The notes: generated by a model not told the origin, from the letters alone. Counted from the stretch's first letter, positions 23,918 through 33,269 are shown. The stretch: 64,000 nt of DNA from a bacterium SCSIO 12643 (GCA_024398135.1 CP073750.1:3472001-3536000), one strand, 5' to 3'. A program made the numbers and translations.

Positions 23918-24884
23918 AGGACCAATTAGTCAGTTTATGCATAGGCATTTTAAGCACTTTAATGCAGCCAGTTTAGTTGATGCAGCTCAGGGATATGAGC
24001 AGCAATTGTTAAAAGGAAATAAAATGATGGTTACTCTTGCTGGGGCCATGAGTACAGCGGAGTTGGGTAAATCATTTGCGGAAATGATTCGCCAAAACAA
24101 GGTGCATATTATATCATGTACCGGAGCTAATCTGGAAGAAGATATAATGAATTTAGTTGCTCATTCCAAATATGAGAGGATTCCAGAGTACCGCGATTTA
24201 ACATCAAAGGATGAATGGGAACTATTAGAGAAAGGATTAAATAGAGTAACAGATACTTGTATTCCTGAAGAAGAGGCTTTTCGAAGATTACAAAAACACA
24301 TTTTTGATATTTGGAAGGATTCTGAATTGAATGGCGAGAGATATTTTCCACACGAATTTATGTATAAGCTGCTGTTATCGGGGGTATTGGAACAGTATTA
24401 TGAAATTGATCCGGAAGATTCATGGATGCTTGCTGCCGCTGAAAAAAATATTCCTATCATAGTTCCCGGGTGGGAAGACTCGACCATGGGAAATATTTTT
24501 GCTTCACATTGTATTAAAGGAGAGTTACAACCATCCACTGTAAAATCAGGGATAGAGTATATGACTTTTCTGGCAAGTTGGTATAAATCGAATACATCTG
24601 ATCATGGCGTAGGTTTTTTTCAAATTGGTGGTGGTATAGCAGGAGATTTTCCAATATGTGTAGTTCCTATGCTATCACAAGATTTGGAATTAGAGGATAC
24701 TCCTTTTTGGAGTTATTTTTGTCAGATTTCTGATTCTACCACCAGTTACGGATCATATTCCGGAGCAGTTCCCAATGAAAAAATCACGTGGGGTAAACTG
24801 GGCATTACAACCCCTAAATACATCATTGAATCTGATGCAACAATTGTAGCTCCTTTAATATTTGCTTACCTACTGGACTGGTGA
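23910..24884 (+). CDS. Deoxyhypusine-synthase-like protein (possible homospermidine synthase)
   Basis: 324 aa from ATG 23910, which overlaps the speB stop; a longer frame upstream runs inside speB and is ignored. The core ITWGKLGITTP carries Lys296, matching the catalytic lysine of deoxyhypusine synthase (SWGKI), and TLAGAMSTAELGKSFAEMI, IISCTGANLEEDIMN and SGAVPNEKITWGKL preserve the NAD- and spermidine-site framework. Bacteria lack eIF5A, so bacterial members act on free polyamines; some make homospermidine from putrescine. Following speA and speB, the product of which is putrescine, this use is likely here. Protein modification cannot be excluded. Confidence 0.9.
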   Translation: MDKGPISQFMHRHFKHFNAASLVDAAQGYEQQLLKGNKMMVTLAGAMSTAELGKSFAEMIRQNKVHIISCTGANLEEDIMNLVAHSKYERIPEYRDLTSKDEWELLEKGLNRVTDTCIPEEEAFRRLQKHIFDIWKDSELNGERYFPHEFMYKLLLSGVLEQYYEIDPEDSWMLAAAEKNIPIIVPGWEDSTMGNIFASHCIKGELQPSTVKSGIEYMTFLASWYKSNTSDHGVGFFQIGGGIAGDFPICVVPMLSQDLELEDTPFWSYFCQISDSTTSYGSYSGAVPNEKITWGKLGITTPKYIIESDATIVAPLIFAYLLDW

Positions 24885-24898
24885 TTGCATTTGACAGA

Positions 24899-24955
24899 AT
24901 GTTTCATAAGAGTTCAACTGTATTTTAAATGAAGTTTAGAATTCTTATGAAACAT
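24899..24955 (+). other. Long hairpin after the polyamine operon
   Basis: ATGTTTCATAAGA (24899-24911) is the perfect reverse complement of 24943-24955; four further inner pairs (one G-U) give a 17-bp stem, and the loop holds another AACT/AGTT pairing. No T-run follows, so it is not a classic intrinsic terminator; it could stabilise the 3' end of the transcript or be a binding site. Confidence 0.5.
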
Positions 24956-25005
24956 ATTAAATGAATTCATAAATAATTTATCTTCACCGCTATTAAAATA
25001 GCATT

Positions 25006-25629
25006 ATGAAGATCATTAGCTCGAAACCTTTTTTAGTTCTTGTTTATGTTTTAATTGGTTGTGTTTGTAGTATTCAAGCACAGTCCATTGAGGAATCTGT
25101 AGAATTTCAGGAAACATTAAACAAAGAGTATGCAGATACGGAAACCTCTCCTTTAACCCCTAAAGCCTTAAAGAAATTCAAAGGTTTAGAGTTTTTTCCG
25201 GTAAGTAAAAAGTATATAGTTACGGCTAAATTTGAGAGAGTTCAGGATGCAGAACCTTTTAAAATGGCTACTACAACAGATAGAGAACCGGTATATCAGT
25301 TGTTTGGTATTGCCACATTTGAGATAGATGGGAAAACGTATACGTTAAACATTTATCAAAGTCACAAATTGCGTGAAATGGAGGAGTACAAAAATCATTT
25401 GTTTCTTCCTTTTACAGATTTAACCTGTGGTGTAGAATCATATGGGGGAGGAAGATTCATTGATTTAGAGATTCCAGAAGGTGATGAAATTATTATTGAC
25501 TTCAATCAGGCGTATAACCCATACTGTGCTTATAATCACAAATATTCGTGTCCTATACCTCCAGCCGAAAATGATTTAAAAGTGGAGATCAGAGCTGGGG
25601 TGATGCATGACAATCAAAAACATAAATAG
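25006..25629 (+). CDS. DUF1684 secreted protein
   Basis: 207 aa. Signal peptide with a hydrophobic core VLVYVLIGCVCSIQAQ and cleavage after QAQ. DUF1684 hallmarks: FFPVSKKYIVTAKFE, YQLFGIATFEIDGKTYTLNI, LFLPFTDLTCGVESYGGGRF and the strongly conserved IDFNQAYNPYCAYNHKYSCP, PIPPAENDLKVEIRAG end. The family is probably a small ligand-binding barrel; no activity is established. The GNAT gene starts 2 nt after its stop, so they form a pair. Confidence 0.9.
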   Translation: MKIISSKPFLVLVYVLIGCVCSIQAQSIEESVEFQETLNKEYADTETSPLTPKALKKFKGLEFFPVSKKYIVTAKFERVQDAEPFKMATTTDREPVYQLFGIATFEIDGKTYTLNIYQSHKLREMEEYKNHLFLPFTDLTCGVESYGGGRFIDLEIPEGDEIIIDFNQAYNPYCAYNHKYSCPIPPAENDLKVEIRAGVMHDNQKHK

Positions 25630-25631
25630 AT

Positions 25632-26165
25632 ATGAAAGATATAGATCAGTATATGTCTTTCGAAACAGAAAGATTGATTGTGCGTCCAACAAGTCTGGAG
25701 GATGCTTCGTTTTTATTGGAATTGATGAATACACCGAAGTGGATTCAGTTTATTGGCGATCGGAAAGTGCATACAGAAGAAGATGCGAAACGGTATATTG
25801 AAGAACGGATGTTTCCACAATTAGAACGTTTGGGTTACTCAAACAATACGGTTATTCGTAAATCAGATATGATAAAAGTAGGCTCCTGCGGTTTGTATGA
25901 TCGTGAAGGATTGGAAGGTGTAGACATTGGTTTCGCCTTTTTACCTCAATTTGAGGGTAAAGGTTATGCATTTGAAAGTTCAGATATGCTTAAGAATTTA
26001 GCAATAGAGAAATGGAATTTAAAGAAAATTGGAGCGATCACTCTGGAAGATAATAAAAGCTCGCAACGTTTATTGGAGCGATTAGGTTTGAAATTTCAAA
26101 AGTTGATGCGGTTGGAAGGAGACTCTGAGGAATTGATGTATTATCTCTGGGAGGCTAAAAAATAA
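25632..26165 (+). CDS. GNAT-family N-acetyltransferase, RimJ/RimL type
   Basis: 177 aa. Opening FETERLIVRPTSLEDASFL and the acetyl-CoA loop FAFLPQFEGKGYAFES (E-G-K-G-Y-A) are typical of RimJ/RimL-like acetyltransferases; ITLEDNKSSQRLLERLGLKF is the motif-B end. It could modify a protein N-terminus or a small amine. Start codon ATG lies 2 nt after the DUF1684 stop. Confidence 0.93.
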   Translation: MKDIDQYMSFETERLIVRPTSLEDASFLLELMNTPKWIQFIGDRKVHTEEDAKRYIEERMFPQLERLGYSNNTVIRKSDMIKVGSCGLYDREGLEGVDIGFAFLPQFEGKGYAFESSDMLKNLAIEKWNLKKIGAITLEDNKSSQRLLERLGLKFQKLMRLEGDSEELMYYLWEAKK

Positions 26166-26242
26166 TCGGATTAAAAAGTAGAATAATTTGAGACAATGTA
26201 GCCACTTTATTGCGCTATATTCGTCTTGAAATAAAACAAAAT

Positions 26243-27628
26243 ATGAGCAGATTTTTATTAGTGTTGATTGTAAGTGTATTAGGTTATCAAACGCTCAATG
26301 CACAGAATTTAAATGGAAAGAAATTACTAAAAAGTGTTCAGAAATTAGAGCAAAATAAACAGTATGGTGAGGGGATCCAATTGATTCAATCAAATATAGA
26401 TTCTACTGATAAAATGTTTAATCAGATCGTATTGAAACTGGTTGAACTACAAGTAAAATTAAGACTTTTAGATTTAGCTAAAATTAACTTAAGTGGAATC
26501 AAAAACGTTTCTGATGTTGCAGTTGAAGCGAAATCAAAAGAACTTTCTTCAGAAATTGAAGCACAAAAGAATAAGTATAATACTGAAGTGGCTCTAGGGC
26601 GTAAACATGTTTATGACAGGGAATTTGCAAAAGCAAATGAAGCATTTCAGGAAGCTTTAAAATATGATACTGGAAATTATGAAGTCTGGTTTAGAATGGG
26701 GGAGCAGGAGCACTATACCGGTTCTGTTCAAAAAGCAGAAGAATTATATAAAAAGTCCCTGAAAAAGCACTTTGATAAGGAAGAAGGTAAATCACATGTA
26801 TATGTGCATTTGGCTGAAGTATATATTATCCAGAGAAATTTCGAATCAGCTGTAGAAATGTGTGATGTGGCGTTAAAAATCAATAAAAAGGAAGATGAAG
26901 CATTGTTTATTAGAGGACAAGCGCTGTATTTCCAAGGAGATTATGCCAGAGCTTCTATCAATTTTACCGGGTTTATTAAATCTAATCCGAAAAGCATTTT
27001 AGCATATAATATGCGTGGAAATTGCTATATGGAAATGGAAAGATATAGTTCAGCTATTGTAGATTATTCTGAAACCTTGAAGTTAGATTCAAATATGCAT
27101 GATGCGCTAAGTAACAGGGGGAGGTGTTACTATTTCTTGAAGCAATACGATAAAGCGATTAAAGATTTTGATAAGATGACCGAATCTTATGATGGGAATT
27201 ATAAAGCTTTAAATGCATTGGGATTATGTTATTACCAAAAAGGAAATTATAAAAAAGCGGTATATTATTTTGAACAGGTAACCACTATATCCTCTATAGA
27301 GGCGTACAAGTTTAATTTGGCGATTTCATATTACAGAAATAATCAGTTTAAACTGGCATTGAGATACTTCAATGAACTTGGAGAATCAAGGAGGAATCAA
27401 CCAAATTATAATGTAGGACACACCTGGGTGTTAATCTCATTAAAGCAATATGAGAAAGCCAGAACCTGGTTGGATGCTTCTATGAAGATGAATCCTCATG
27501 TCAAGGAGTACTACGAACTAAGTGCAGAATTATACACCAAAGTTGGAGAAAAAGAAAAGGCGGAAAAGGAGCTTAAAATTGCGCATAAGATTTCGGGAGA
27601 TGCTTTGAACTTTGACCCGGTCTTTTAG
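26243..27628 (+). CDS. Secreted TPR-repeat protein
   Basis: 461 aa from ATG 26243. A signal peptide (FLLVLIVSVLGYQTLNAQ) precedes about nine TPR units, clear examples being YEVWFRMGEQEHYTGSVQKA, ALFIRGQALYFQGDYARASI, AYNMRGNCYMEMERYSSAIV and ALNALGLCYYQKGNYKKAVY. It probably acts as a periplasmic or outer-membrane scaffold. A TTG 33 nt upstream is in frame but lies inside the probable -7 element TATATTCG (26216-26223), so the ATG is the better start. The gene converges on mnmA with only 4 nt between the stops. Confidence 0.88.
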   Translation: MSRFLLVLIVSVLGYQTLNAQNLNGKKLLKSVQKLEQNKQYGEGIQLIQSNIDSTDKMFNQIVLKLVELQVKLRLLDLAKINLSGIKNVSDVAVEAKSKELSSEIEAQKNKYNTEVALGRKHVYDREFAKANEAFQEALKYDTGNYEVWFRMGEQEHYTGSVQKAEELYKKSLKKHFDKEEGKSHVYVHLAEVYIIQRNFESAVEMCDVALKINKKEDEALFIRGQALYFQGDYARASINFTGFIKSNPKSILAYNMRGNCYMEMERYSSAIVDYSETLKLDSNMHDALSNRGRCYYFLKQYDKAIKDFDKMTESYDGNYKALNALGLCYYQKGNYKKAVYYFEQVTTISSIEAYKFNLAISYYRNNQFKLALRYFNELGESRRNQPNYNVGHTWVLISLKQYEKARTWLDASMKMNPHVKEYYELSAELYTKVGEKEKAEKELKIAHKISGDALNFDPVF

Positions 27629-27632
27629 ATGA

Positions 27633-28823
27633 TCAAGAGATCACTCCTGAGCCAATAAGTTCATTATCATGATACCAGGCCGCAAATTGTCCAGCAGCTA
27701 CCCCTCGTTCATCTTCATCAAAAATGATATAGATACCTTCTGGCTCACAGTGTAGTGTTGCACCAACTAAAGGTTGTCTGTAACGGATACGTACCGAATA
27801 CTTTTTTTGTTCGCCAACGGCCATTTTTAGATCTTCCCGAACCCAATGCACTTCATCATTCGGAATGAATAGTCCGGGTCTTAATAAGCCTGGATGATGA
27901 TCCCCTTGTCCGGTATAAATATGATTCGTTTGGGTATTCGTTGCAATTACATAAAGTGCTTCTTTGGTTCCGCCTACTCCAAGACCTTTTCTTTGACCAA
28001 TAGTATAATAATGTGCTCCATTATGTTGACCAACAATTTTTCCATTCTCTGGTGCATATACATGTGGAGAAGTCAACGCAATCAATCGTTCTTTTTCATC
28101 TTCGAATTCGCTTTTTACACTATAAGGCGTATAATCAGCATCTATTTCTATAATATCACCCGATTTGGGTTTCAATTGTTGTTTTAAGAAATCCGGAAGT
28201 TTGACTTTCCCAATAAAACATAAACCCTGAGAATCTTTTTTATCAGCTGTGATTAGATCCTGAGCCGCAGCAATAGCACGTACTTCACTTTTTTGAAGAT
28301 GCCCAATTGGAAACAATGCTTTTGATAACTGATCCTGATTTAACTGGCATAGAAAGTAACTCTGGTCTTTATTTTGATCAGCTCCAGCGAGTAGTTGATA
28401 AACCTTTTGTCCATCGACTTCAATTTCTCCCTTTTGACAATAATGACCGGTGGCCACGAAATCTGCACCCAGTTTTAACGCGGCATCCAGAAAAATATCG
28501 AATTTGATTTCACGATTACACAACACATCCGGATTCGGTGTACGTCCTTTTTCATATTCGTTAAACATGTAATCTACAATACGGTCTTTGTATTGCGTAC
28601 TTAAATCAATAGTTTGATAAGGAATACCCAGTTTTTCAGCAACTTGTAAGGCATCATTACTGTCATCAATCCAGGGACATTCGTCACTGATGGTTACAGA
28701 GGTATCATGCCAGTTTTTCATAAATATTCCGATCACTTCATAACCTTGCTCAATCAATAAATGTGCAGCAACACTTGAATCAACACCACCTGATAAACCG
28801 ACTACGACTCTTTTTTTCTCCAT
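27633..28823 (-). CDS. mnmA: tRNA-specific 2-thiouridylase MnmA
   Basis: 396 aa from the ATG at 28823; an upstream in-frame ATG at 28850 adds nine residues not seen in the family. MnmA thiolates uridine 34 of tRNA-Lys, -Glu and -Gln. The PP-loop is [18 protein letters not shown], the first catalytic cysteine lies in [12 protein letters not shown] and the second in [24 protein letters not shown] and [14 protein letters not shown] belong to the central and C-terminal beta domains. An insert-like sequence ([11 protein letters not shown]) after the first strand is seen in Bacteroidota members. Housekeeping gene. Confidence 0.98.
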   Translation of the reverse strand: MEKKRVVVGLSGGVDSSVAAHLLIEQGYEVIGIFMKNWHDTSVTISDECPWIDDSNDALQVAEKLGIPYQTIDLSTQYKDRIVDYMFNEYEKGRTPNPDVLCNREIKFDIFLDAALKLGADFVATGHYCQKGEIEVDGQKVYQLLAGADQNKDQSYFLCQLNQDQLSKALFPIGHLQKSEVRAIAAAQDLITADKKDSQGLCFIGKVKLPDFLKQQLKPKSGDIIEIDADYTPYSVKSEFEDEKERLIALTSPHVYAPENGKIVGQHNGAHYYTIGQRKGLGVGGTKEALYVIATNTQTNHIYTGQGDHHPGLLRPGLFIPNDEVHWVREDLKMAVGEQKKYSVRIRYRQPLVGATLHCEPEGIYIIFDEDERGVAAGQFAAWYHDNELIGSGVIS

Positions 28824-29287
28824 GATTACCTCCGAAAATAGTGGGCGCAAAATTATTCATTTTAAGAATAGAAGGCGTTATGAATGTGTTATAGAATATT
28901 GAATAATTTAAATGACAGAAGTACTTAAATGAGTGACTGTAGAAGGAAAAAAATGCACTGGACATTTATGTTATAGACCTGTTTTTTTGATGTTATGATT
29001 TTGTTTAATAGCGCTTTAAAGATGTTGTATAGTCAAAGTAAAGTTGGTTTTGCTGAAGAGGTTAGAGATTATAGAAGCTTGATGTTTTACGTTTGACGAT
29101 GTTGGTTTGGAATTAATTAATATTTGATTCTGAATAGTCTCACATAATGTTAGAAGACATAAGTAAGCTCGTGTTATTTTGCTGTGATAGTGAATCATAG
29201 CGCACCTACAACTGGACCGAGTTCTAACACGCAAAAAAAATTATTTTTATACCTGAAATAGATTATATTTGGGATAATCAGTGTTTT
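28824..29287. other. Non-coding region between mnmA and the repeat adhesin
   Basis: About 460 nt with no credible gene. It must hold the minus-strand mnmA promoter, which I could not pinpoint. An 8-bp inverted repeat, TGTTAGAA (29148-29155) and TTCTAACA (29222-29229), brackets a 66-nt interval. Just before the adhesin gene TATATTTG (29264-29271) matches the -7 consensus, 16 nt ahead of the ATG. Confidence 0.5.
29264..29271 (+). promoter_or_regulatory. -7 promoter element of the adhesin gene
   Basis: TATATTTG is an exact match to TAnnTTTG; transcription would start near 29277, giving a leader of only about 10 nt before the ATG at 29288. No clear TTG element lies 19-22 nt upstream. Confidence 0.55.
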
Positions 29288-31813
29288 ATGAAAAGGATAT
29301 TATTAACTACAACTATTATACTTAGCTACACATTGGGTTTTGCGCAATGTGTAAACAATTCATTGAACCTTGGAAATGATACCACATTATGTGTAGGTGA
29401 TAGTTTAACCATTCAGGCTCCAGGTAGTTATTTAAGTTATTCCTGGAATACGGGATCTGTTAATTCCTCTATTACGGTGGGTACTACCGGACCATATATT
29501 TGTACGGTTCAAGAGTTTGATACCACCAATCTCGTGGTGAATGGGGATTTCTCTGCTGGTAATACAGGATTTTCAAGTAATTACATTTACGGTACTGGTG
29601 GAACATGGGGGTTGTTGTCAAATCCGGGACAGTATGCAATTAGTACCAATGCCAATTTAACGCATAATAACTTTGTTAATTGTACCGATCATACGACAGG
29701 AACCGGAAATTATATGATCATGAATGGTTCTTCGGTTCCGAATACCAATGTATGGTGTCAGACCGTTACAGTATCACCTTCAACAGCATACGTGTTTTCG
29801 GCCTGGTTTACTTCGGTTGTATCATCGAACCCTGCAAGTTTAAATTTCACCATTAATGGTAATACGATTGGCTCAGTGTTTAACTTGAGTGCAACAACGT
29901 GTAACTGGCAAAATTACTTTCAGGTTTGGACTTCTGGGCCTACGCAAACTACAGCAACTATTTGTATCACCAATCAAAATATTGCAGGAGGAGGGAATGA
30001 TTTTGCGATTGATGATATTTGGTTTTCAAAAATTTGTCAATCTGTAGATACTTTGGTAGCTACGTTTGACCCTTATCCAAATGTAAACCTAGGAAATGAT
30101 ACTGTGATTTGTCCAGGGAATAGTTTGGTTTTGGATGCTACTGATGATCCGGGATATAACTATGTATGGAATGATGGAACCAACTCAGCTATTAATACGG
30201 TAACAACTACTGATAGCAATTTGGTGGTGAGTGTGAGTAATGGAAACTGTACTTCAGAAGATACCATTATTGTAACGGTTTCAGCGCAACCGGTAGTAGA
30301 TCTGGGAGATGATTCGATTTTATGTCCCGGAGATACGCTCCCATTAGATGCATTTTGGCCCGGAGCTACTTATTTATGGCAGGATAACAGTACTTTGAGT
30401 ACATTTAATGCCACACAAACCGGACAGCATTGGGTCCAGGTCACGGATAACTGTGGTACCTCGACCGATACAATTAATGTGAATTATGTGGTGTTTCCAT
30501 TGGCTTCTCTGGGCAATGATACGACTTTGTGTGATGGGCAAACTTTAACTTTAGATGCAACACATGCCAATGCCAGTTACATTTGGAATGATAATTCAAC
30601 GAATCCAACATTAGATGTGACTCAAACCGGACAATATAGGGTATCTGTAACGGTTGATAATTGCCTGGATGCGGATACCATACAAGTTACATTTGATCCG
30701 ATGCCAGTAGTGAATTTGGGGAATGATACCGCTTTATGTCAGGGGCAATCTTTTGTATTACATGCAAATAATCCCAATGCGACTTACCTCTGGTATGATA
30801 ATTCTACTAATCCGATTCATTTTGTAGCATTTGCAGGAACTTATTGGGTACAGGTATCCATTAATGATTGTCATGCTTCAGATACGATCAATGTTTCGGT
30901 ATTACCAACACCAACTGTAGATTTAGGAAGAGATACGGCTATCTGTGAAGGGGATCAATTTGAAGTGAATATTGCACAGCAGGGAGGGGCCTATTTGTGG
31001 CATGATGGTTCTACGGATTCTGTTTTTACCATAACGCAACAAGGACAATATTGGGCAGAGATAACCAATAATTGTGGTACAGCATCAGATACATTGAATG
31101 TAAATGAGAAGCCAAAACCTGTGGTAGATTTAGGAAACGACACCACTTTGTGTGATGGCGAAACTTATGTACTGGATGTGACCACACCAAGTGCAATATA
31201 TCAGTGGCAGGATAATTCGAATAGTCCTACGTATAATGTAACACAGACGGGGAAATATGTAGTGAGTGTAACATTAGTGGGGTGTTCAGCAGAAGATTCG
31301 GTAAACATTAATTTTGATGCTTCTCCAAAAGTAAATTTGGGTAGTGATACGACCATCTGTTTTAATAAAACCATAGTATTAGATGCTACCAATAACAATG
31401 CGACATATTTATGGAATGATGGTTCAACGCTGCCGACATTAACTGTTGTGAACACTGGATTACAATCAGTGATGGTGACCATTGGAAATTGTAATGCAAC
31501 GGATTCTATTTGGATAGATCATGAAGTATGCGGAGTATTTGTAGAAATGCCGAATATTATTACTCCTAATGGAGATGGCTATAATGATGTTTTTATTCCA
31601 ATTAGCTTTTTAGGCATCAAAGAGGTTACCACAATAATTTATAATCGATGGGGGAATGAAGTCTTTATTACAAAAGACCCTCAAGTGAAATGGGATGGTA
31701 AGGATAAAAGAAATGAAATTGTTCCGTCAGGAGTGTATTACTGGACCATGCAGATTGAAGGATTGGATGGGGAGAAAGTCACAAAGAATGGACATGTTAC
31801 AGTAACGGAATAG
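29288..31813 (+). CDS. Secreted repeat adhesin with type IX secretion (gliding-associated, CHU_C) sorting domain
   Basis: 841 aa. Signal peptide ends FAQ near residue 18. Eight copies of an Ig/PKD-like unit of roughly 80 aa each begin with a signature such as VNLGNDTTLC, contain a YLW.D.ST core and end in VTQTGxYWVxVT plus NC; the two conserved cysteines per unit probably form a disulfide. A 160-residue jelly-roll-like domain (NLVVNGDFSAGNTGFSSNY to NDFAIDDIWFSKIC) sits between units 1 and 2. The last 90 residues, MPNIITPNGDGYNDVFIPIS, IIYNRWGNEVF and SGVYYWTMQIEGLDG, are the CHU_C/type B sorting signal that sends proteins to the surface through type IX secretion. Likely an adhesin or glycan-binding protein. 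Confidence 0.93.
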   Translation: MKRILLTTTIILSYTLGFAQCVNNSLNLGNDTTLCVGDSLTIQAPGSYLSYSWNTGSVNSSITVGTTGPYICTVQEFDTTNLVVNGDFSAGNTGFSSNYIYGTGGTWGLLSNPGQYAISTNANLTHNNFVNCTDHTTGTGNYMIMNGSSVPNTNVWCQTVTVSPSTAYVFSAWFTSVVSSNPASLNFTINGNTIGSVFNLSATTCNWQNYFQVWTSGPTQTTATICITNQNIAGGGNDFAIDDIWFSKICQSVDTLVATFDPYPNVNLGNDTVICPGNSLVLDATDDPGYNYVWNDGTNSAINTVTTTDSNLVVSVSNGNCTSEDTIIVTVSAQPVVDLGDDSILCPGDTLPLDAFWPGATYLWQDNSTLSTFNATQTGQHWVQVTDNCGTSTDTINVNYVVFPLASLGNDTTLCDGQTLTLDATHANASYIWNDNSTNPTLDVTQTGQYRVSVTVDNCLDADTIQVTFDPMPVVNLGNDTALCQGQSFVLHANNPNATYLWYDNSTNPIHFVAFAGTYWVQVSINDCHASDTINVSVLPTPTVDLGRDTAICEGDQFEVNIAQQGGAYLWHDGSTDSVFTITQQGQYWAEITNNCGTASDTLNVNEKPKPVVDLGNDTTLCDGETYVLDVTTPSAIYQWQDNSNSPTYNVTQTGKYVVSVTLVGCSAEDSVNINFDASPKVNLGSDTTICFNKTIVLDATNNNATYLWNDGSTLPTLTVVNTGLQSVMVTIGNCNATDSIWIDHEVCGVFVEMPNIITPNGDGYNDVFIPISFLGIKEVTTIIYNRWGNEVFITKDPQVKWDGKDKRNEIVPSGVYYWTMQIEGLDGEKVTKNGHVTVTE

Positions 31814-31847
31814 CAAAGCATTTTTGAATTTCAACCGCAGTTGGTGG

Positions 31848-32459
31848 TCACTTTCTTTTAGCGATCTCTTTCAAAATTCGATTGAAAGCTCCAATTGTAC
31901 CATCATGAATTATTTTTTTTGTAGTAGGTCGTTTCATATAAGAATTTCCACTAAAAGTATTGTGTTTTGTTAAAACTTGTAACTCACCATTTTGGGCATA
32001 CAGTTTCATTTCAATTTCGGCATCATAGTATTTCATAATTGGAGTATAAGTCGAGGAATAAGCAACAGGGATAAACCTTATTTTGCTAACAATTATTCCA
32101 TCAAGACCATTTGCATTACAAATGTTTGTAATTTGTTGGTTATTAGCGTTGTTAAATGAGAGCTTAAAATGAATTTCGTTTCCATTTTTATAACCGTTGG
32201 TTTTTAAAGCATTGCTTAAAGTTTCAGAATAAATATTTGATGTGTTGGAACGAACCTGAAAAGAAACCAAATTATTATGAATAAATGTTGTGTCAAAATT
32301 TAATGTAACAAAGCCAACTTTCTCCAGACTAATTTTATGATCTACACAATAAAGAGTTCTGGACCCAACTGCCGCACAAGAAGAAAATAAAACTACGATT
32401 ACGGAAATTTTAAAGCATTCTAATATTATTTTATAATATTCGGTATTGCGCTTCCTCAT
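31848..32459 (-). CDS. Putative lipoprotein, unknown
   Basis: 203 aa. A basic N-terminus and hydrophobic stretch end in LFSSC, a lipobox near residue 28. The rest is mixed alpha/beta with SETLSNALKTNGYKNGNEIH and NANGLDGIIVSKIRF, reminiscent of small periplasmic proteins whose C-terminal half measures or binds something, but no family is recognised. It lies downstream of a terminator on the minus strand and has no operon partner. Confidence 0.6.
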   Translation of the reverse strand: MRKRNTEYYKIILECFKISVIVVLFSSCAAVGSRTLYCVDHKISLEKVGFVTLNFDTTFIHNNLVSFQVRSNTSNIYSETLSNALKTNGYKNGNEIHFKLSFNNANNQQITNICNANGLDGIIVSKIRFIPVAYSSTYTPIMKYYDAEIEMKLYAQNGELQVLTKHNTFSGNSYMKRPTTKKIIHDGTIGAFNRILKEIAKRK

Positions 32460-32522
32460 ATTCTGTTGATTAGGATAGTAGGTTAGTTTTAATAAGTATG
32501 AATATACTAATAAATAAGCATA

Positions 32523-32558
32523 AAAAAACCGTCCTCAATTCTTTGGGGACGGTTTTTT
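32523..32558 (-). terminator. Rho-independent terminator after the YceI-like gene
   Basis: AAAAAACCGTCC (32523-32534) pairs perfectly with 32547-32558 around a 12-nt loop that can pair further. Read on the minus strand the stem is followed by a T-run, so it ends the transcript of the gene at 32576-33244; it also works on the + strand. Confidence 0.92.
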
Positions 32559-32575
32559 CTTTTCAAAGAATATGT

Positions 32576-33244
32576 TTACTCACAAGACTTAGCTAGAGTA
32601 GTGGTGATTTCCACTTCAACTTCGCTCCACAATTGGCTTACACCGTCATCTCCGGTATGTAAAACTTCACAAGCTTTGTTTAAAGAAGCCACTGCATTTT
32701 CTGCAGCCCATTTAGAAAGATCTAAGGTCGCAGAAAGTGTCAATACGGTACCTTCCAAAGTATACGTTGCGTTTTCCTGTTTGGTTTCACCATTCATAGT
32801 AATGTTGATGATGGCTGCACCTTTCCCGTCAACTGCTTCACTGATTTTATCAATTCCACCTTCGATAGTCATTGGATCAACCATTTGATCAAAGAAGAAT
32901 TCTACGAGCTTAGGATCTCTGGTTTCATTTCCAGAATTAACCGTAGCAGTTTCAATAGTGAAAGTTGCATTTTCAAAAACAGCTGATTCGCTTTTAGAGT
33001 CTACCGTGTTTTCTACAGCGAAGTTATCAAACGTTCCGCCTACAGCAACTTTAGCAGAAGTTTTAAAAGCTGTCCAGGTCAACTTGGTGGTACTTGCATC
33101 GTAAGAAAAAGTACACACTTTAGCAGTAGATTTTTCTACAGGAGCACTTGCTGGTTCAGACTGATCCTGATTGGTTTCATTAGATCCGCAAGAAGCAAAA
33201 AATAGCGTTGCGAATGCAATAAGTGATATGTTTATTGTTTTCAT
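32576..33244 (-). CDS. YceI-like lipoprotein
   Basis: 222 aa. The signal sequence ends FFASC (lipobox Cys near 19), followed by a polar linker rich in Glu, Ser and Pro. The fold from about residue 44, FSYDASTTKLTWTAFKTSAK, VGGTFDNF, FTIETATVNSGNETRDPKLV and YTLEGTVLTLSATLDLSKW, follows YceI, a lipocalin-like barrel that binds polyprenyl-type lipids. It is anchored in the envelope. A consensus -7 element lies on the minus strand just upstream, so it is transcribed independently of the oxygenase gene. Confidence 0.85.
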   Translation of the reverse strand: MKTINISLIAFATLFFASCGSNETNQDQSEPASAPVEKSTAKVCTFSYDASTTKLTWTAFKTSAKVAVGGTFDNFAVENTVDSKSESAVFENATFTIETATVNSGNETRDPKLVEFFFDQMVDPMTIEGGIDKISEAVDGKGAAIINITMNGETKQENATYTLEGTVLTLSATLDLSKWAAENAVASLNKACEVLHTGDDGVSQLWSEVEVEITTTLAKSCE

Positions 33245-33269
33245 GTTTTTATTATTGATTGTTGTCCAA

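Noticed and set aside
27630-27643. TGATC-AAGA-GATCA hairpin at the convergent stops of the TPR and mnmA genes
   Set aside because: Only a 5-bp stem with no T-run; too weak to call a terminator.
27894-28187. 97-codon frame inside mnmA
   Set aside because: Antisense to a complete mnmA gene, no start signals.
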